Source: Nitrospirota bacterium (GTDB lineage: Bacteria > Nitrospirota > Nitrospiria > Nitrospirales > Nitrospiraceae). Taken from it: DNA of 35,612 nucleotides. The notes beneath the pieces were generated by a model. It searched no databases, had not been told where the DNA came from, and saw only the letters and a program-made list of their open reading frames with translations. How positions within the stretch are numbered: position 1 is the first letter of the stretch; each line of letters opens with the position of its first letter. The position numbers were made by a program, and so were the translations under genes. The stretch is from assembly GCA_013388555.1 (NCBI GenBank), contig JACAFD010000202.1, positions 1 through 35,612 of the forward strand, given 5' to 3'. Positions 16,939 to 24,981 of this stretch are shown piece after piece.

Positions 16939-17715
16939 TTAACGGAGAAGCGATTGTGGAGAGAAGTTATTGCGCGGCGGGCCGGACATAGGCAGCTCTT
17001 TTAACAACCGTTCCGCTTCCGGTTTGAACTTACGCGCCCAGGTGTAGGGATAGTGCGGATGCTCCGCGTGGATCACGGCTTCGAGTTGCTTCTTCGCGTC
17101 CTCGATTCGATTCTGGTTCTTGTACAACTTGGCCAAGAGGAGACGCGCGTTGGTGAAGTTCCCGTCGGCAGCGATCGCCCGTTCGAGATATTCTTCGGCT
17201 TTTTTCTTGTCCCCGCCGAGGAACCATGGCAATTCCATCAAGAGCCCACCCATCATCTGTAATGCCTGAGCATGTGTCGGGTCGAGTTCGATGGCGCGAG
17301 CCACGTGCTGTTTGATTTCCTTCACCGTAAAGGCAGCCTTTGTCAGTCCCTTGATCCGTTCCGCGCTGCCGAGATTGGCTGCGTAGAGGAAATGCGCCTG
17401 CGCATTGGAATCTTGCAACCCTATCGCCCTCTCTGCGGCCTTGGCCCCTTCCTCGTAAGCCGACCGGCGGTTGCCATCATCCGTAAACAGATCGTCTGCC
17501 AAGTCCATGTAGACCTCGGCCAGTTCGACAAACACATCTGCGCTCACGTGTCCTCCGGCTATGACAGAGAGCAAACGTTGCAGGTCCGATTCGAGAGACT
17601 GAGGATAATTGGGAGGAATCGCATCCCGCGCCCCTGCGGCGTGCGAAACCGGCAGGCCGACAAGCCCGAACAGGAATAGGCCGGCGAGAAGCCCCCGCGA
17701 CGTCGCGCTCGCCAT
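16939..17715 (-). CDS. Exported TPR protein, last gene of the lipid-type operon
   Basis: The 258-residue protein has a signal peptide (hydrophobic residues 8-24 ending SHAA) and about four helical pairs that fit tetratricopeptide repeats. These include AHFLYAANLGSAERI, AIELDPTHAQALQMMGGLL and AIAADGNFTNARLLLAKLY. The overall pattern recalls TatT-type TRAP-transporter-associated TPR proteins, but I cannot confirm that. The start ATG shares one base with the upstream stop (TGATG), so translation is probably coupled to the Lgt homologue. The longer open frame starting at 17955 runs within that gene and is not used. It likely acts in the periplasm, scaffolding the envelope proteins of this operon. 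Confidence 0.75.
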   Translation of the reverse strand: MASATSRGLLAGLFLFGLVGLPVSHAAGARDAIPPNYPQSLESDLQRLLSVIAGGHVSADVFVELAEVYMDLADDLFTDDGNRRSAYEEGAKAAERAIGLQDSNAQAHFLYAANLGSAERIKGLTKAAFTVKEIKQHVARAIELDPTHAQALQMMGGLLMELPWFLGGDKKKAEEYLERAIAADGNFTNARLLLAKLYKNQNRIEDAKKQLEAVIHAEHPHYPYTWARKFKPEAERLLKELPMSGPPRNNFSPQSLLR

Positions 17716-18776
17716 CAGATTTGATCCCGAGCCACGGAGATGGCGAGGTGTGAGGCCGTCACTTTGCTCCGTCCCGTATAGAGGAACATCGCGACCCAGA
17801 TTAATTGCAGCGACAGGATGACGCCGGGATGCCAAAGCGTATGCAGGCCGAGTGCAAGTTCCGGAACGGAGGATTCGTGTTCGGAAACAAACAGCACGAT
17901 GCCGAGACCGTAGATGGCTCCGACCAGCGCCAAGATCTGATACGACGACATCCACCCCCCGCCGCGAAAATCAGCCCGTAGCATTTCTGAGACTGCCCGC
18001 CACACTTGCGTGAACGGCCAGACGACGACAAAGGCTGCCACGGCACGGCCTTCGAGAAACAGCGACAGCCCGAGCAGGCCGGCCGCGACAAAGAGCACAG
18101 CGGTAATCCCCTGTATGGGAATGACCGGCATCTTCTCCAGGCGCCCTTCGTACGCCGCTTTCTTCGTCGACCCCGCAAAAGAAAAATGATAGGTGCCGAA
18201 GAGTCGCGAAATCCACGAAGGTAATTCCGCAAGCGGTTTGCCGTAACAACAGCCGAAGCTGATGCAGCCAAGGCGTCCGGTTCCTTCTCCCAACGCATAG
18301 GCGATCGCCAAAATCGCCATCGCCGGAACGATCGGAATTCCGAGCACCACAGGCTGCTCCGCTGCCGCGTACACGGAATTGATACCGAACATGACCCACG
18401 GGGCGAGCACGACACCGACGAAGACCGCCCCGCCGACGGTAAAGGTGTTGGGCTTGCCCTCGACAAGACGGGCAACGATTTTCGCGGCTGGCACGGCGCA
18501 GACCAGCAGCAGCAGCACGACCCAGCTCGTGATCGCGAGCGGCACCTTCAGCGCGGCCATCAACACGAACACTGTCGCCACCGCCACGGTGACGCCGGTG
18601 GCGGTGAACAGGCCGTAGTATGTCAGATTGAACCCCGTCCACCAGCCGTTCGACTGGCGAGAGCGGGGAATTGCCGCGAGGATCTGCCATTCCTCCCGGG
18701 GCAATGTCCGGAATGCCCAGGCGAATAACCCGGCATAGACCGCGCCGAGCAGGCTGACGGCGAGCAGATTCGTCAT
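17715..18776 (-). CDS. Lgt-like diacylglyceryl transferase homologue
   Basis: The 353-residue protein is polytopic, with about seven hydrophobic segments. It carries the Lgt-family signatures in altered form: YYGL at 53-56, GRLGCISFGCCYG at 167-179 in place of GR.GNF.N, and RADFRGGGWMSSYQ at 267-280. True Lgt moves diacylglycerol from phosphatidylglycerol to prolipoproteins at the inner membrane. The Cys-rich signature loop marks a divergent subfamily whose substrate may differ. The start ATG overlaps the upstream decarboxylase stop (ATGA). Its neighbours, a phosphatidylserine decarboxylase homologue and a HAD phosphatase, fit a lipid-modification role. I infer family membership from motifs and keep the substrate open. 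Confidence 0.8.
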   Translation of the reverse strand: MTNLLAVSLLGAVYAGLFAWAFRTLPREEWQILAAIPRSRQSNGWWTGFNLTYYGLFTATGVTVAVATVFVLMAALKVPLAITSWVVLLLLVCAVPAAKIVARLVEGKPNTFTVGGAVFVGVVLAPWVMFGINSVYAAAEQPVVLGIPIVPAMAILAIAYALGEGTGRLGCISFGCCYGKPLAELPSWISRLFGTYHFSFAGSTKKAAYEGRLEKMPVIPIQGITAVLFVAAGLLGLSLFLEGRAVAAFVVVWPFTQVWRAVSEMLRADFRGGGWMSSYQILALVGAIYGLGIVLFVSEHESSVPELALGLHTLWHPGVILSLQLIWVAMFLYTGRSKVTASHLAISVARDQI

Positions 18777-19810
18777 CGGTCCTCCTGAGCCATGACACAG
18801 TCCCGACGGAAACCGATCGTCGAGCGGACCTTGACGTCGGTCTCGACCAGCGATCGGCCGAATCCGTTGGAGAATCGGCTTTCCACATCCGCGCGAGCCA
18901 TGTTCTGCATGAGGTCTTCACAAAAACCGACTCGACCTGATTGAAACACAGCGACGGTGGTGGAACTGCCGGGCCGATAGAGGCTCTTGGGTTGTCCCCT
19001 CCTCAGAAACATCCCGGCCGTAACGGGGAGCGGTTGCTCATACCGCCGCGCGCTGTAACATTGATCGATCCTGCCGATCATCAACGCCACGATCTCGATG
19101 AAGGCCACCAGGCCTACACCCGTGCCTTCCGGCACATCCGTGTCCACCACCGTCACCGTGCGGACGTTCTTAGAATAGGGCGTCCCGATCGCCACCACGG
19201 AACCCGGATTGCACGAATGGTAGCGTCCGTGCAGTTCATAGATGTCGCGCACCACTCCCGACACGGGCATGTGGTTATAGTGATATTTGTCGGGAGTCAG
19301 CCGGCAAATGGCGTAGTCCCCTCCCTGAAACGCCGTGAGCCACGCAGGGTGGTCCGAACCGAACAATTCTTCGAAGTCGAAGAATTTCCCCTTTAAAAAG
19401 AGCGACGACTGCGGAGCAAACGACCCCACGAGCATGCGTGCGTCGGCAGGAGCGACGACCCGGTCCGGTTCGTGGTCCATCGGCCTCGTCTCCCAGTATC
19501 GAATCTGGCGCTGGAACAGCTTGCGCGGGCTGTCCAGGCGTTCCGCCGACTCGATACATTCGCCGAGATCGACCCCGAGCTGGCGAACAAAGCGGTCGAT
19601 CCCCCACAACATCGACCCGAAGGGAAGGTCATAGTTCAAGAAGCCCAGAAGCTGTGAGGCGCGGGCCGACGTGACCGTGCGCAAAATCCAGGAGCGGTCT
19701 TCCCAGGGAGCAGCATAGACCAGGCGCAACAGCTGATCCGCATAAAGCGGTTCGGTAAAGACACGGCCCGACACCCGATCGATGTATTGATGGGACACCA
19801 TCGTCTTCAC
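18773..19810 (-). CDS. Phosphatidylserine decarboxylase homologue
   Basis: The product is about 345 residues. Its second half matches the Psd family: VAPADARMLVGSFAP (catalytic Asp), GGDYAICRLTPDKYHYNHMPVSG (catalytic His) and a GSST self-cleavage site at about residues 281-284. There the Ser would become the pyruvoyl group. All three expected catalytic residues are present, so it should process itself into two chains. The first 120 residues are a less familiar helical region. The usual role is conversion of phosphatidylserine to phosphatidylethanolamine at the membrane. I chose GTG at 19810 because it overlaps the upstream stop (GTGA) with GGAGG four bases before it; ATG at 19801 is possible. 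It may be a specialised copy, since a housekeeping psd could exist elsewhere. Confidence 0.88.
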   Translation of the reverse strand: MKTMVSHQYIDRVSGRVFTEPLYADQLLRLVYAAPWEDRSWILRTVTSARASQLLGFLNYDLPFGSMLWGIDRFVRQLGVDLGECIESAERLDSPRKLFQRQIRYWETRPMDHEPDRVVAPADARMLVGSFAPQSSLFLKGKFFDFEELFGSDHPAWLTAFQGGDYAICRLTPDKYHYNHMPVSGVVRDIYELHGRYHSCNPGSVVAIGTPYSKNVRTVTVVDTDVPEGTGVGLVAFIEIVALMIGRIDQCYSARRYEQPLPVTAGMFLRRGQPKSLYRPGSSTTVAVFQSGRVGFCEDLMQNMARADVESRFSNGFGRSLVETDVKVRSTIGFRRDCVMAQEDR

Positions 19811-22212
19811 GAGACCTCCAGGCATTCGACGGGCGCCACCTCGTCAAGATCCCGCTGGAGCACAATGAGCGCCATGTGGATGCATTGGCGGAGCTGCGCT
19901 TCATTGAGGGTCTCCGACAGAATACCGTCGCGCATCGACCGGAAAAACTCACTCGCGCTCCGTTGTCCGATGATTTCAGTGACCCGCTGGCGAGAGGCCG
20001 AGTTCCCCTCGGCATGTTCATTGTCGAGCCGGGAGAGGTCTTCCAGCAATACATCTATCGCCTCTGTGACGTGACGCCGCCGTAGCGCGCCTCGATAATA
20101 TTCCTCGGCGGACTCATTGAACTCCTCCGCAGACAGATCCATCGGGGAACGGGCTCCGCTCAATCCGAGAACGCCGGCGGTAAGTTTGCCGGCGACTCCG
20201 TGCGCTTCCGGCTCCGCCAGACGGCGCTGTACGCTCTCGATCAACGGTCCTGCGCCGAAGGCCTCCACCAGATCCGCCGCATCCTCCCGAAGGATGTCCA
20301 ACAACGCCTGCCGGTATTCCACCAGCCGAACACGCAGGTGCTCCCCATAGCGGCGACTCGGCCTGGTCTTCGCTGTTTTTGTCAGGATCCGGGCAAGCAA
20401 CCGATTGGGACCGTCTATCCGCACGTTGCAGGTATTCAATCCGAGAGCGGACGAGAATATGAATTGCCGGCGCTCGCTTTCGGTAGTCGGGTCATCCGGG
20501 ATGTCGACGTGCCGTACGACCCCCTCCGCGACATACTTGAACGCCAGCCCGGTGAGGAGCGCTTGCAACGTCGCCGCCTCGGCCATATCGATGAACGGAT
20601 CGGCGAATAGGCTATAGTGCCGGCCTTCGAACCCGGAAAAACCGATCACGCTCTGGCTCCGAAGTTTCAAGAGCAGATATAGCGACATCGACTCGTCGAA
20701 GATCCCCAATTGGGCCAGATCCCGCTTGAGTCTCTGTTCATTGCCCAGACACCCGTCGAGTGCGGGGCTCTGGTCTGTGCTCAATATGGCGACGAGATAG
20801 TCGATCAATCGGAAATCCGGCACGAAATCTCCCCTCAGCCGAAAGACGCGGCTGGTCAGCTTATCCAGCCATAATGGTCCGAGGGGGGTCATTGGCCGGC
20901 CGAAAACAGACAGGTCGGCCTTCTGTTTCCACCGCCTCCAGATCATCCGCAGATGGCCGTCGTCGAGTTCGTGCGGCAGGAATCCCAATGCCTTTTCAGG
21001 ATGGAAATCGCAGAAATCGAGTCGATAGGGCGCCGCGCTGTACGTGCCGACAAACAGCGGCAGGAAATGCTCCAAGATTTTCATGACAAGATCGCCGAGC
21101 ACCTTCTCATGCGCGGCGGTGAACTGCGACTCCGGGTCCGCCAGCAGCCGGGTCATCACCCTGCTGCCCAGGCTCACATGCGTCCCGTTATTGGCGAGGC
21201 TGATATTCGAGGTACTCGGCAGCACGACGAGGTTGCGCGTAATGATTCCAGCCTCGCGCAACTTGATCATGGCGTTGAGCTGGCTTCGAGACAATACTTG
21301 ATGGCAGAGATGCATATATCGATGCTTCTCCTCTCCCCGCTTCCAGCCGGACAGGCAGGGATTCATGAACATGTCCCGATAGAAGCTGTCGGAAAGCAGG
21401 CTGTTGAGTCGCTTTTGCCTGAGAGGCGGGTGCGGGGCGAAATAGATCATCGCCCGTTGCCCCATAGCCCGCAACCCGAACGACTCGTTGGCATACAGGA
21501 TGAGCAGGTGGGAGAGCAGATAACGTTTGACCATCTCGCCGGCCAACACCTTCCCCATTCCTGTGGCAGGCTGAAGCGCGGAGACATAAAAAGAAAACGT
21601 TTCAGGCGAACTGTTGTCGTTTAAGAAATGGTCTGAGAAGCGGCGGCCTGTGGCCCTGACCGATTGCGATGGGCATAATCCCGCGCTGACCGCCTGAATC
21701 AGAGAGAGCTTTAAGAGGTAGCTGATCGGCACGCGAAGACAGGATTCTCCTCGATGCTCCACGAAGAACTCTGCCGAATCCCTGCGCGCTTCACCCTGCA
21801 GATTTCCCTTGTCTGCCGATAAATCCCGTTTGAGGATCTCCCGTACATCGTTCGACAGCAGTCTGACAGGAATCCGGACCCAGGAGTTTTCCCAGATCCC
21901 CGTCGGGTTGTTTCGCAGCAGATCTCCCAACGCGTCAACGAGACGCGCCGGGCTCTCGCCGGCGGCAGCGCGACGTTGGAGATTCCGAAGGTAGTTCGAC
22001 TGCTGGATGACCAATGGCAGATCGACTGCGTCCGGTTGTCCTTCAACGGAGGCTTGGAGTTCCGTCTCCGAACCCGCTGTGATATCGTGGGCGGAAAACG
22101 GCAGGGCGGTGGGAAAGAACCGGTGAAGCAAATGAGCCTCGTCATGATCCGGTCTCCTCACCACAATTTGAGGCGGTACGAGCGCTAGATGACCTGCCAA
22201 GAGTTGCGACAT
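19807..22212 (-). CDS. Unrecognised 801-residue protein of the lipid-type operon
   Basis: This is the largest gene of the operon and I do not recognise its family. It has no signal peptide and no obvious membrane segment. The sequence is mixed helical, with conserved-looking blocks such as SNISLANNGTHVSLGSRV, YRLDFCDFHPEKALGFLPHE and SALGLNTCNVRIDGPNRLLAR. These suggest an enzyme-like core with Asp, His and Arg residues. The last 200 residues are charged and helical. The ATG at 22212 has GGAGG four bases upstream and overlaps the end of the HAD gene by 28 bases. Its stop overlaps the next start, so it is translated with the lipid enzymes. Calling it a lipid enzyme or its regulator would be guesswork. 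Confidence 0.75.
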   Translation of the reverse strand: MSQLLAGHLALVPPQIVVRRPDHDEAHLLHRFFPTALPFSAHDITAGSETELQASVEGQPDAVDLPLVIQQSNYLRNLQRRAAAGESPARLVDALGDLLRNNPTGIWENSWVRIPVRLLSNDVREILKRDLSADKGNLQGEARRDSAEFFVEHRGESCLRVPISYLLKLSLIQAVSAGLCPSQSVRATGRRFSDHFLNDNSSPETFSFYVSALQPATGMGKVLAGEMVKRYLLSHLLILYANESFGLRAMGQRAMIYFAPHPPLRQKRLNSLLSDSFYRDMFMNPCLSGWKRGEEKHRYMHLCHQVLSRSQLNAMIKLREAGIITRNLVVLPSTSNISLANNGTHVSLGSRVMTRLLADPESQFTAAHEKVLGDLVMKILEHFLPLFVGTYSAAPYRLDFCDFHPEKALGFLPHELDDGHLRMIWRRWKQKADLSVFGRPMTPLGPLWLDKLTSRVFRLRGDFVPDFRLIDYLVAILSTDQSPALDGCLGNEQRLKRDLAQLGIFDESMSLYLLLKLRSQSVIGFSGFEGRHYSLFADPFIDMAEAATLQALLTGLAFKYVAEGVVRHVDIPDDPTTESERRQFIFSSALGLNTCNVRIDGPNRLLARILTKTAKTRPSRRYGEHLRVRLVEYRQALLDILREDAADLVEAFGAGPLIESVQRRLAEPEAHGVAGKLTAGVLGLSGARSPMDLSAEEFNESAEEYYRGALRRRHVTEAIDVLLEDLSRLDNEHAEGNSASRQRVTEIIGQRSASEFFRSMRDGILSETLNEAQLRQCIHMALIVLQRDLDEVAPVECLEVS

Positions 22213-22991
22213 TGTGCCTCCGAATCCAGCCTGTCCATCTCCCATTCCGTGGACGACGGGACGCCGCGTGCCGGTCCTTGAACAACCGCCTCGGCAACGC
22301 GACCGGCTCTTCCCATCAAACGTTCTGCCACGAGCCCTAGATCGATCCTGTCCAAAGACGGAGCGACAAGATCGGCCAGCGCCAGCGCGTCTGGCGCTAC
22401 TGTCGTCGCCACGCCCAGACAGACCAGTCCTGCAGCTTTGGCTGCCTGAATTCCTTTAGGCGTATCTTCGATGGCGATACAATCATCTGTCGCAATCATC
22501 TGGCGTCTCATCAATGCGGCAAGACAGTGCACGTAGGGATCCGGAAACGGCTTTCCTCTTACAACATCCTGTGCGGCAGTCACATGTTCGAACACATCGA
22601 GCAGCCCGGCCTGATCGAGACAGAACTCGATTTCCTCCCGTAGAGCACAGGACGCGATCGCCAGGCGATAGCGCTCCGCCGCATCCAGCACGAACTGCTT
22701 CACAGCTTCAGGAATCATGCTGTCCGTTTTGAACGCCCTCAGCATACATCGGGACTTTCGAGCGACCAGCGCCTCAAGGTGCTCTGAGGAGACCGATCGG
22801 CCGTGAGCCTGATACACTGCCGAAAAGCAGGCATGATCAGTCAAGCCGATGTAACGCCGGAAATAGTCATCCCCGCCCAGGTGAAGCCCCTCTTCAGCCA
22901 GCACATGCTGAATCATGCGCATGTGCGTCGGCTCCGTGTCGGCGAGCACACCGTCAAAATCGAAGATGACCGCTTTGAGCTGTCTCCTCAT
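22185..22991 (-). CDS. HAD-superfamily phosphatase, beta-phosphoglucomutase-like
   Basis: The 268-residue protein shows the HAD motifs: motif I DFDGVLADTEP with both catalytic Asp, motif II SCAL, motif III KPFPDPYVH and motif IV EDTPKGIQAAKAAG. The helical cap between motifs I and II is of the class seen in phosphoglycolate phosphatase and beta-phosphoglucomutase. It would hydrolyse or move a phosphate on a small sugar or lipid head-group-like substrate, not identifiable from sequence. It is first in the five-gene operon. The ATG at 22991 is preferred over a TTG three codons earlier. The last 30 residues extend past the HAD core. Confidence 0.88.
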   Translation of the reverse strand: MRRQLKAVIFDFDGVLADTEPTHMRMIQHVLAEEGLHLGGDDYFRRYIGLTDHACFSAVYQAHGRSVSSEHLEALVARKSRCMLRAFKTDSMIPEAVKQFVLDAAERYRLAIASCALREEIEFCLDQAGLLDVFEHVTAAQDVVRGKPFPDPYVHCLAALMRRQMIATDDCIAIEDTPKGIQAAKAAGLVCLGVATTVAPDALALADLVAPSLDRIDLGLVAERLMGRAGRVAEAVVQGPARGVPSSTEWEMDRLDSEAQCRNSWQVI

Positions 22992-23087
22992 ACCGTTCAA
23001 GCTCCCGAACGACCGTCCGTCTGCGGCTCTTTCTACTGTAGCGCATCACGATGCGGGGTACAGCGAAGACCGTGGCTCATTCACACA

Positions 23088-23105
23088 GTTTACGAAGAAT
23101 TAACC
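23088..23105 (-). promoter_or_regulatory. Pho-like half-sites upstream of the lipid-type operon
   Basis: On the minus strand GGTTAAT (23105-23099) and CGTAAAC (23094-23088) are 11 bases apart, about 97 bases before the HAD start. The composite GTTAA..T....GTAAACT nearly repeats a string in the regulator-pstS region near 24993. No -10 follows at the expected distance, so this is weak. Confidence 0.3.
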
Positions 23106-23231
23106 GTTTGGATTCAGGCTGGTAACGCGCGAGCGGAAACAGGCGCGTCTCCGGGCAAAGAAGCTGTCTCGGCAGATTGAGGACAGGGCGGGTGAGAAGG
23201 CAACGTTGGAACGACTCTTCGTGCCGGGAAA

Positions 23232-23549
23232 TTACGCGGCAATTGTTTCGCTGATCTGCCCTTTTCGTGGGCGACGGGCTCGAGTCATGCCTCGCTTTTG
23301 CACCTGAGTATCATACGTTTTCTGCAGACCCATCCAGTAATCAGGCGTCGTATGGCGGATCTCTCCAAGACGCGCTGCAATGGGGCGCGTGATCATGCGG
23401 TTTCCATGAATCAGGTCTCGAATGTGTCGCCAGGGTACTCGAGTGCAGAGTGACAGCCCAGCTACACTGAATGGCGGCTCGGACGCCTTCATGTAGACTT
23501 CCAGAAGAACCTCGCCCGGATGGATCGGTGTCGTTCGTAAATTCGGCAT
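23232..23549 (-). CDS. HigA-like antitoxin, apparently orphan
   Basis: The 105-residue protein has the HigA layout: an N-terminal PIHPGEVLLEVYM block, a helix-turn-helix (SVAGLSLCTRVPWRHIRDLI), RPIAARLGEIRHTTPDYWMGLQ and the YD near the tail. HigA binds its own promoter and neutralises the HigB mRNA-cleaving toxin. AGGAGG five bases before the ATG at 23549 supports the start. TATAAA at about 17 bases upstream may be a -10. HigB normally precedes higA, but the 221 bases upstream hold no such frame and the downstream side is also empty. It is therefore an orphan or domesticated regulator. Confidence 0.82.
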   Translation of the reverse strand: MPNLRTTPIHPGEVLLEVYMKASEPPFSVAGLSLCTRVPWRHIRDLIHGNRMITRPIAARLGEIRHTTPDYWMGLQKTYDTQVQKRGMTRARRPRKGQISETIAA

Positions 23550-23670
23550 AGCATCCTCCTTATTTATAGTACGAAGGATACGGAAGGATGCCGGCAAACA
23601 CCACTAGGTAAGTTACTAGGTGAACGGGCACTGAGCTGGGGGCATTGCCACTGATGTTCACATCGGTTGG

Positions 23671-23684
23671 GTGTAAATTTACAC
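23671..23684. promoter_or_regulatory. Perfect 14-bp palindrome GTGTAAATTTACAC
   Basis: A perfect dyad lies in the divergent region between the HigA-like gene and the CBS gene. It has the form of an operator for a dimeric repressor and could be bound by the HigA-like protein. Its right half overlaps the first repeat of the Pho-like array. Confidence 0.45.
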
Positions 23685-23715
23685 ATCCCTAACACCCCTC
23701 TAACTGTGGCGCAAC
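23676..23715 (+). promoter_or_regulatory. Pho-box-like array upstream of the CBS gene
   Basis: AATTTAC (23676), CCCTAAC (23687), CTCTAAC (23698) and GCGCAAC (23709) recur with an exact 11-bp period, and all end in AC. Ten bases later is TAAGTA, a poor -10; TATATA lies at 23739-23744. Confidence 0.5.
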
Positions 23716-23770
23716 GCCGGCCTGGTAAGTATTGCCAATATATATCATCAATATGTAAAGGAGGGGAACA

Positions 23771-24154
23771 ATGGTTACAGTCAGTCAACTGATGAAGCGG
23801 GATCTCGTGACGGTGGACTCCGGCACCTCGGTCATCGAGGCTGCCAAGTTGATGAAAGCCTGCGATGTGGGAAGTGTGTTGGTATTCCACGACCACCAGA
23901 TCATCGGTATCGTCACGGAATCGGATGTGGTGAGGAAATTCGTGGGGGCTGATAAGGCATCCTACTTTATGCCCGTCGAAGAGATCATGAGCTGTCCGCT
24001 CGTCGGGATCGAAGAGCGCCGCCCTCTGACTGAAGCAGCAGACCTCATGAATAAACACCAGACGCACCACCTGGGTGTGACCAAGGGTGGCGCTGTGGTG
24101 GGAATCCTCTCCGTCCGCGACCTGCTCCACCCAGTCTCCACCGACGAATTCTAA
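23771..24154 (+). CDS. CBS-domain pair protein
   Basis: The 127-residue product is two CBS motifs forming one Bateman module: residues 1-60 (VTVDSGTSVIEAAKLMKACDV, GIVTESDVVRK) and 68-122 (IEERRPLTEAADLMNKH, VVGILSVRDLL). Such stand-alone modules bind adenine nucleotides and regulate a partner protein. No other domain is attached. AAAGGAGGGG lies a few bases before the ATG at 23771. It is divergent from the HigA-like gene and converges with the regulator gene. The four-repeat array upstream suggests that it is co-regulated with the phosphate genes, which is inference. Confidence 0.92.
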   Translation: MVTVSQLMKRDLVTVDSGTSVIEAAKLMKACDVGSVLVFHDHQIIGIVTESDVVRKFVGADKASYFMPVEEIMSCPLVGIEERRPLTEAADLMNKHQTHHLGVTKGGAVVGILSVRDLLHPVSTDEF

Positions 24155-24170
24155 CCCCCAAACTTTTGTG

Positions 24171-24190
24171 CGCGAGATGCGCGACTCGCG
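24171..24190. terminator. Stem-loop between convergent CBS and regulator genes
   Basis: CGCGAG and CTCGCG form a perfect 6-bp stem with an 8-base loop in the convergent gap. No T-run follows on either side, so termination is a modest inference. Confidence 0.35.
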
Positions 24191-24236
24191 TGACGTGTGA
24201 ATCCCGACATTGCTAGTCTCGCTGGCTGGCAGCAGC

Positions 24237-24944
24237 TTATGCTCGCAGCTTGTAGCCCACGCCGCGCACCGTCACGATGATTTTTGGCATGGCAGGGTTG
24301 AGTTCGATCTTTTGTCGGAGGGAATGGATATGGACATCGAGGGCATGCTCTTCTAAGGCAAAGCCGTCACCCCAGACCCTGTTGAGCATTTCTTGACGAG
24401 TGAAGGCCCGGCTGGGTGATTCGAGAAACTGGCGGAGGATCTGAAATTCTTTTGGCGTGAGGTTGACAATTCTGCCGTTGACGGAAACTTCGTGACGGTC
24501 CAGGTCCATGCGCAGCGACCCGGCACTGTAGTAATGAGTTGATTCGCGACGGGGTTCCCGTCGCCGCAATATGGCCCGCGCGCGGGCCAACAACTCACGA
24601 GGACTCGGGTTGCAGACGACGAGATCGATGTCCCGATCGTAATCTTGAATACAGTCGTCATCCGAGCAGGCGATGGCTCGGTCCTGCACCGCAACGATAG
24701 GAGCAGCGATCATCGTACGCAGCCGGCGGAGATCGATAAAGGTGCTCTGTTCACGATCGACGATGATCAGCGCAGGCATTGACGTCTTTGCCGCCGAATA
24801 GGCAGCCGATTCGGTCGTCACGACCGTGCCCTGATAACCGTTCGCCTCGAACGTCTTTTTGAGCGATTGCGCGAACAGCTCAGCCTGCATGAAGATGAGA
24901 ATAGTATTACGCAGTCCTGTCATCGTAGATGGAGTGTCCAACAT
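24237..24944 (-). CDS. OmpR/PhoB-class regulator with degenerate receiver
   Basis: The 235-residue protein has an N-terminal receiver-like domain and a well-preserved winged-helix output domain: LTPKEFQILRQFL, RVWGDGF, DVHIHSLRQKIE and VRGVGYKLRA at the end. This output type binds tandem direct repeats. In the receiver, Asp63 (VDRE) sits at the phosphoacceptor position. The acidic pair that holds magnesium is replaced by FMQAE, and the conserved Lys is replaced by Asn112. It probably does not use ordinary aspartyl phosphorylation. No kinase gene is adjacent. It is divergent from pstS, with arrays facing both ways between them, so it is the natural candidate for the local Pho activator. No strong ribosome binding site marks the ATG at 24944; ATG at 24923 is possible. 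Confidence 0.88.
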   Translation of the reverse strand: MLDTPSTMTGLRNTILIFMQAELFAQSLKKTFEANGYQGTVVTTESAAYSAAKTSMPALIIVDREQSTFIDLRRLRTMIAAPIVAVQDRAIACSDDDCIQDYDRDIDLVVCNPSPRELLARARAILRRREPRRESTHYYSAGSLRMDLDRHEVSVNGRIVNLTPKEFQILRQFLESPSRAFTRQEMLNRVWGDGFALEEHALDVHIHSLRQKIELNPAMPKIIVTVRGVGYKLRA

Positions 24945-24981
24945 CGCGGCGTGATAGTAAACCCGACAAGAAAAACTGGTA

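Noticed and set aside
17718-17955. Longer N-terminus for the TPR gene
   Set aside because: The extension lies inside the Lgt-like gene, is arginine-rich and would precede the signal peptide.
20953-21624. 223-residue plus-strand frame opposite the 801-residue gene
   Set aside because: Antisense to a gene with overlapping operon junctions; no domain seen.
23564-24130. 188-residue minus-strand frame overlapping the CBS gene, considered as a HigB candidate
   Set aside because: It is the reverse of a clear CBS pair and lacks HigB features.
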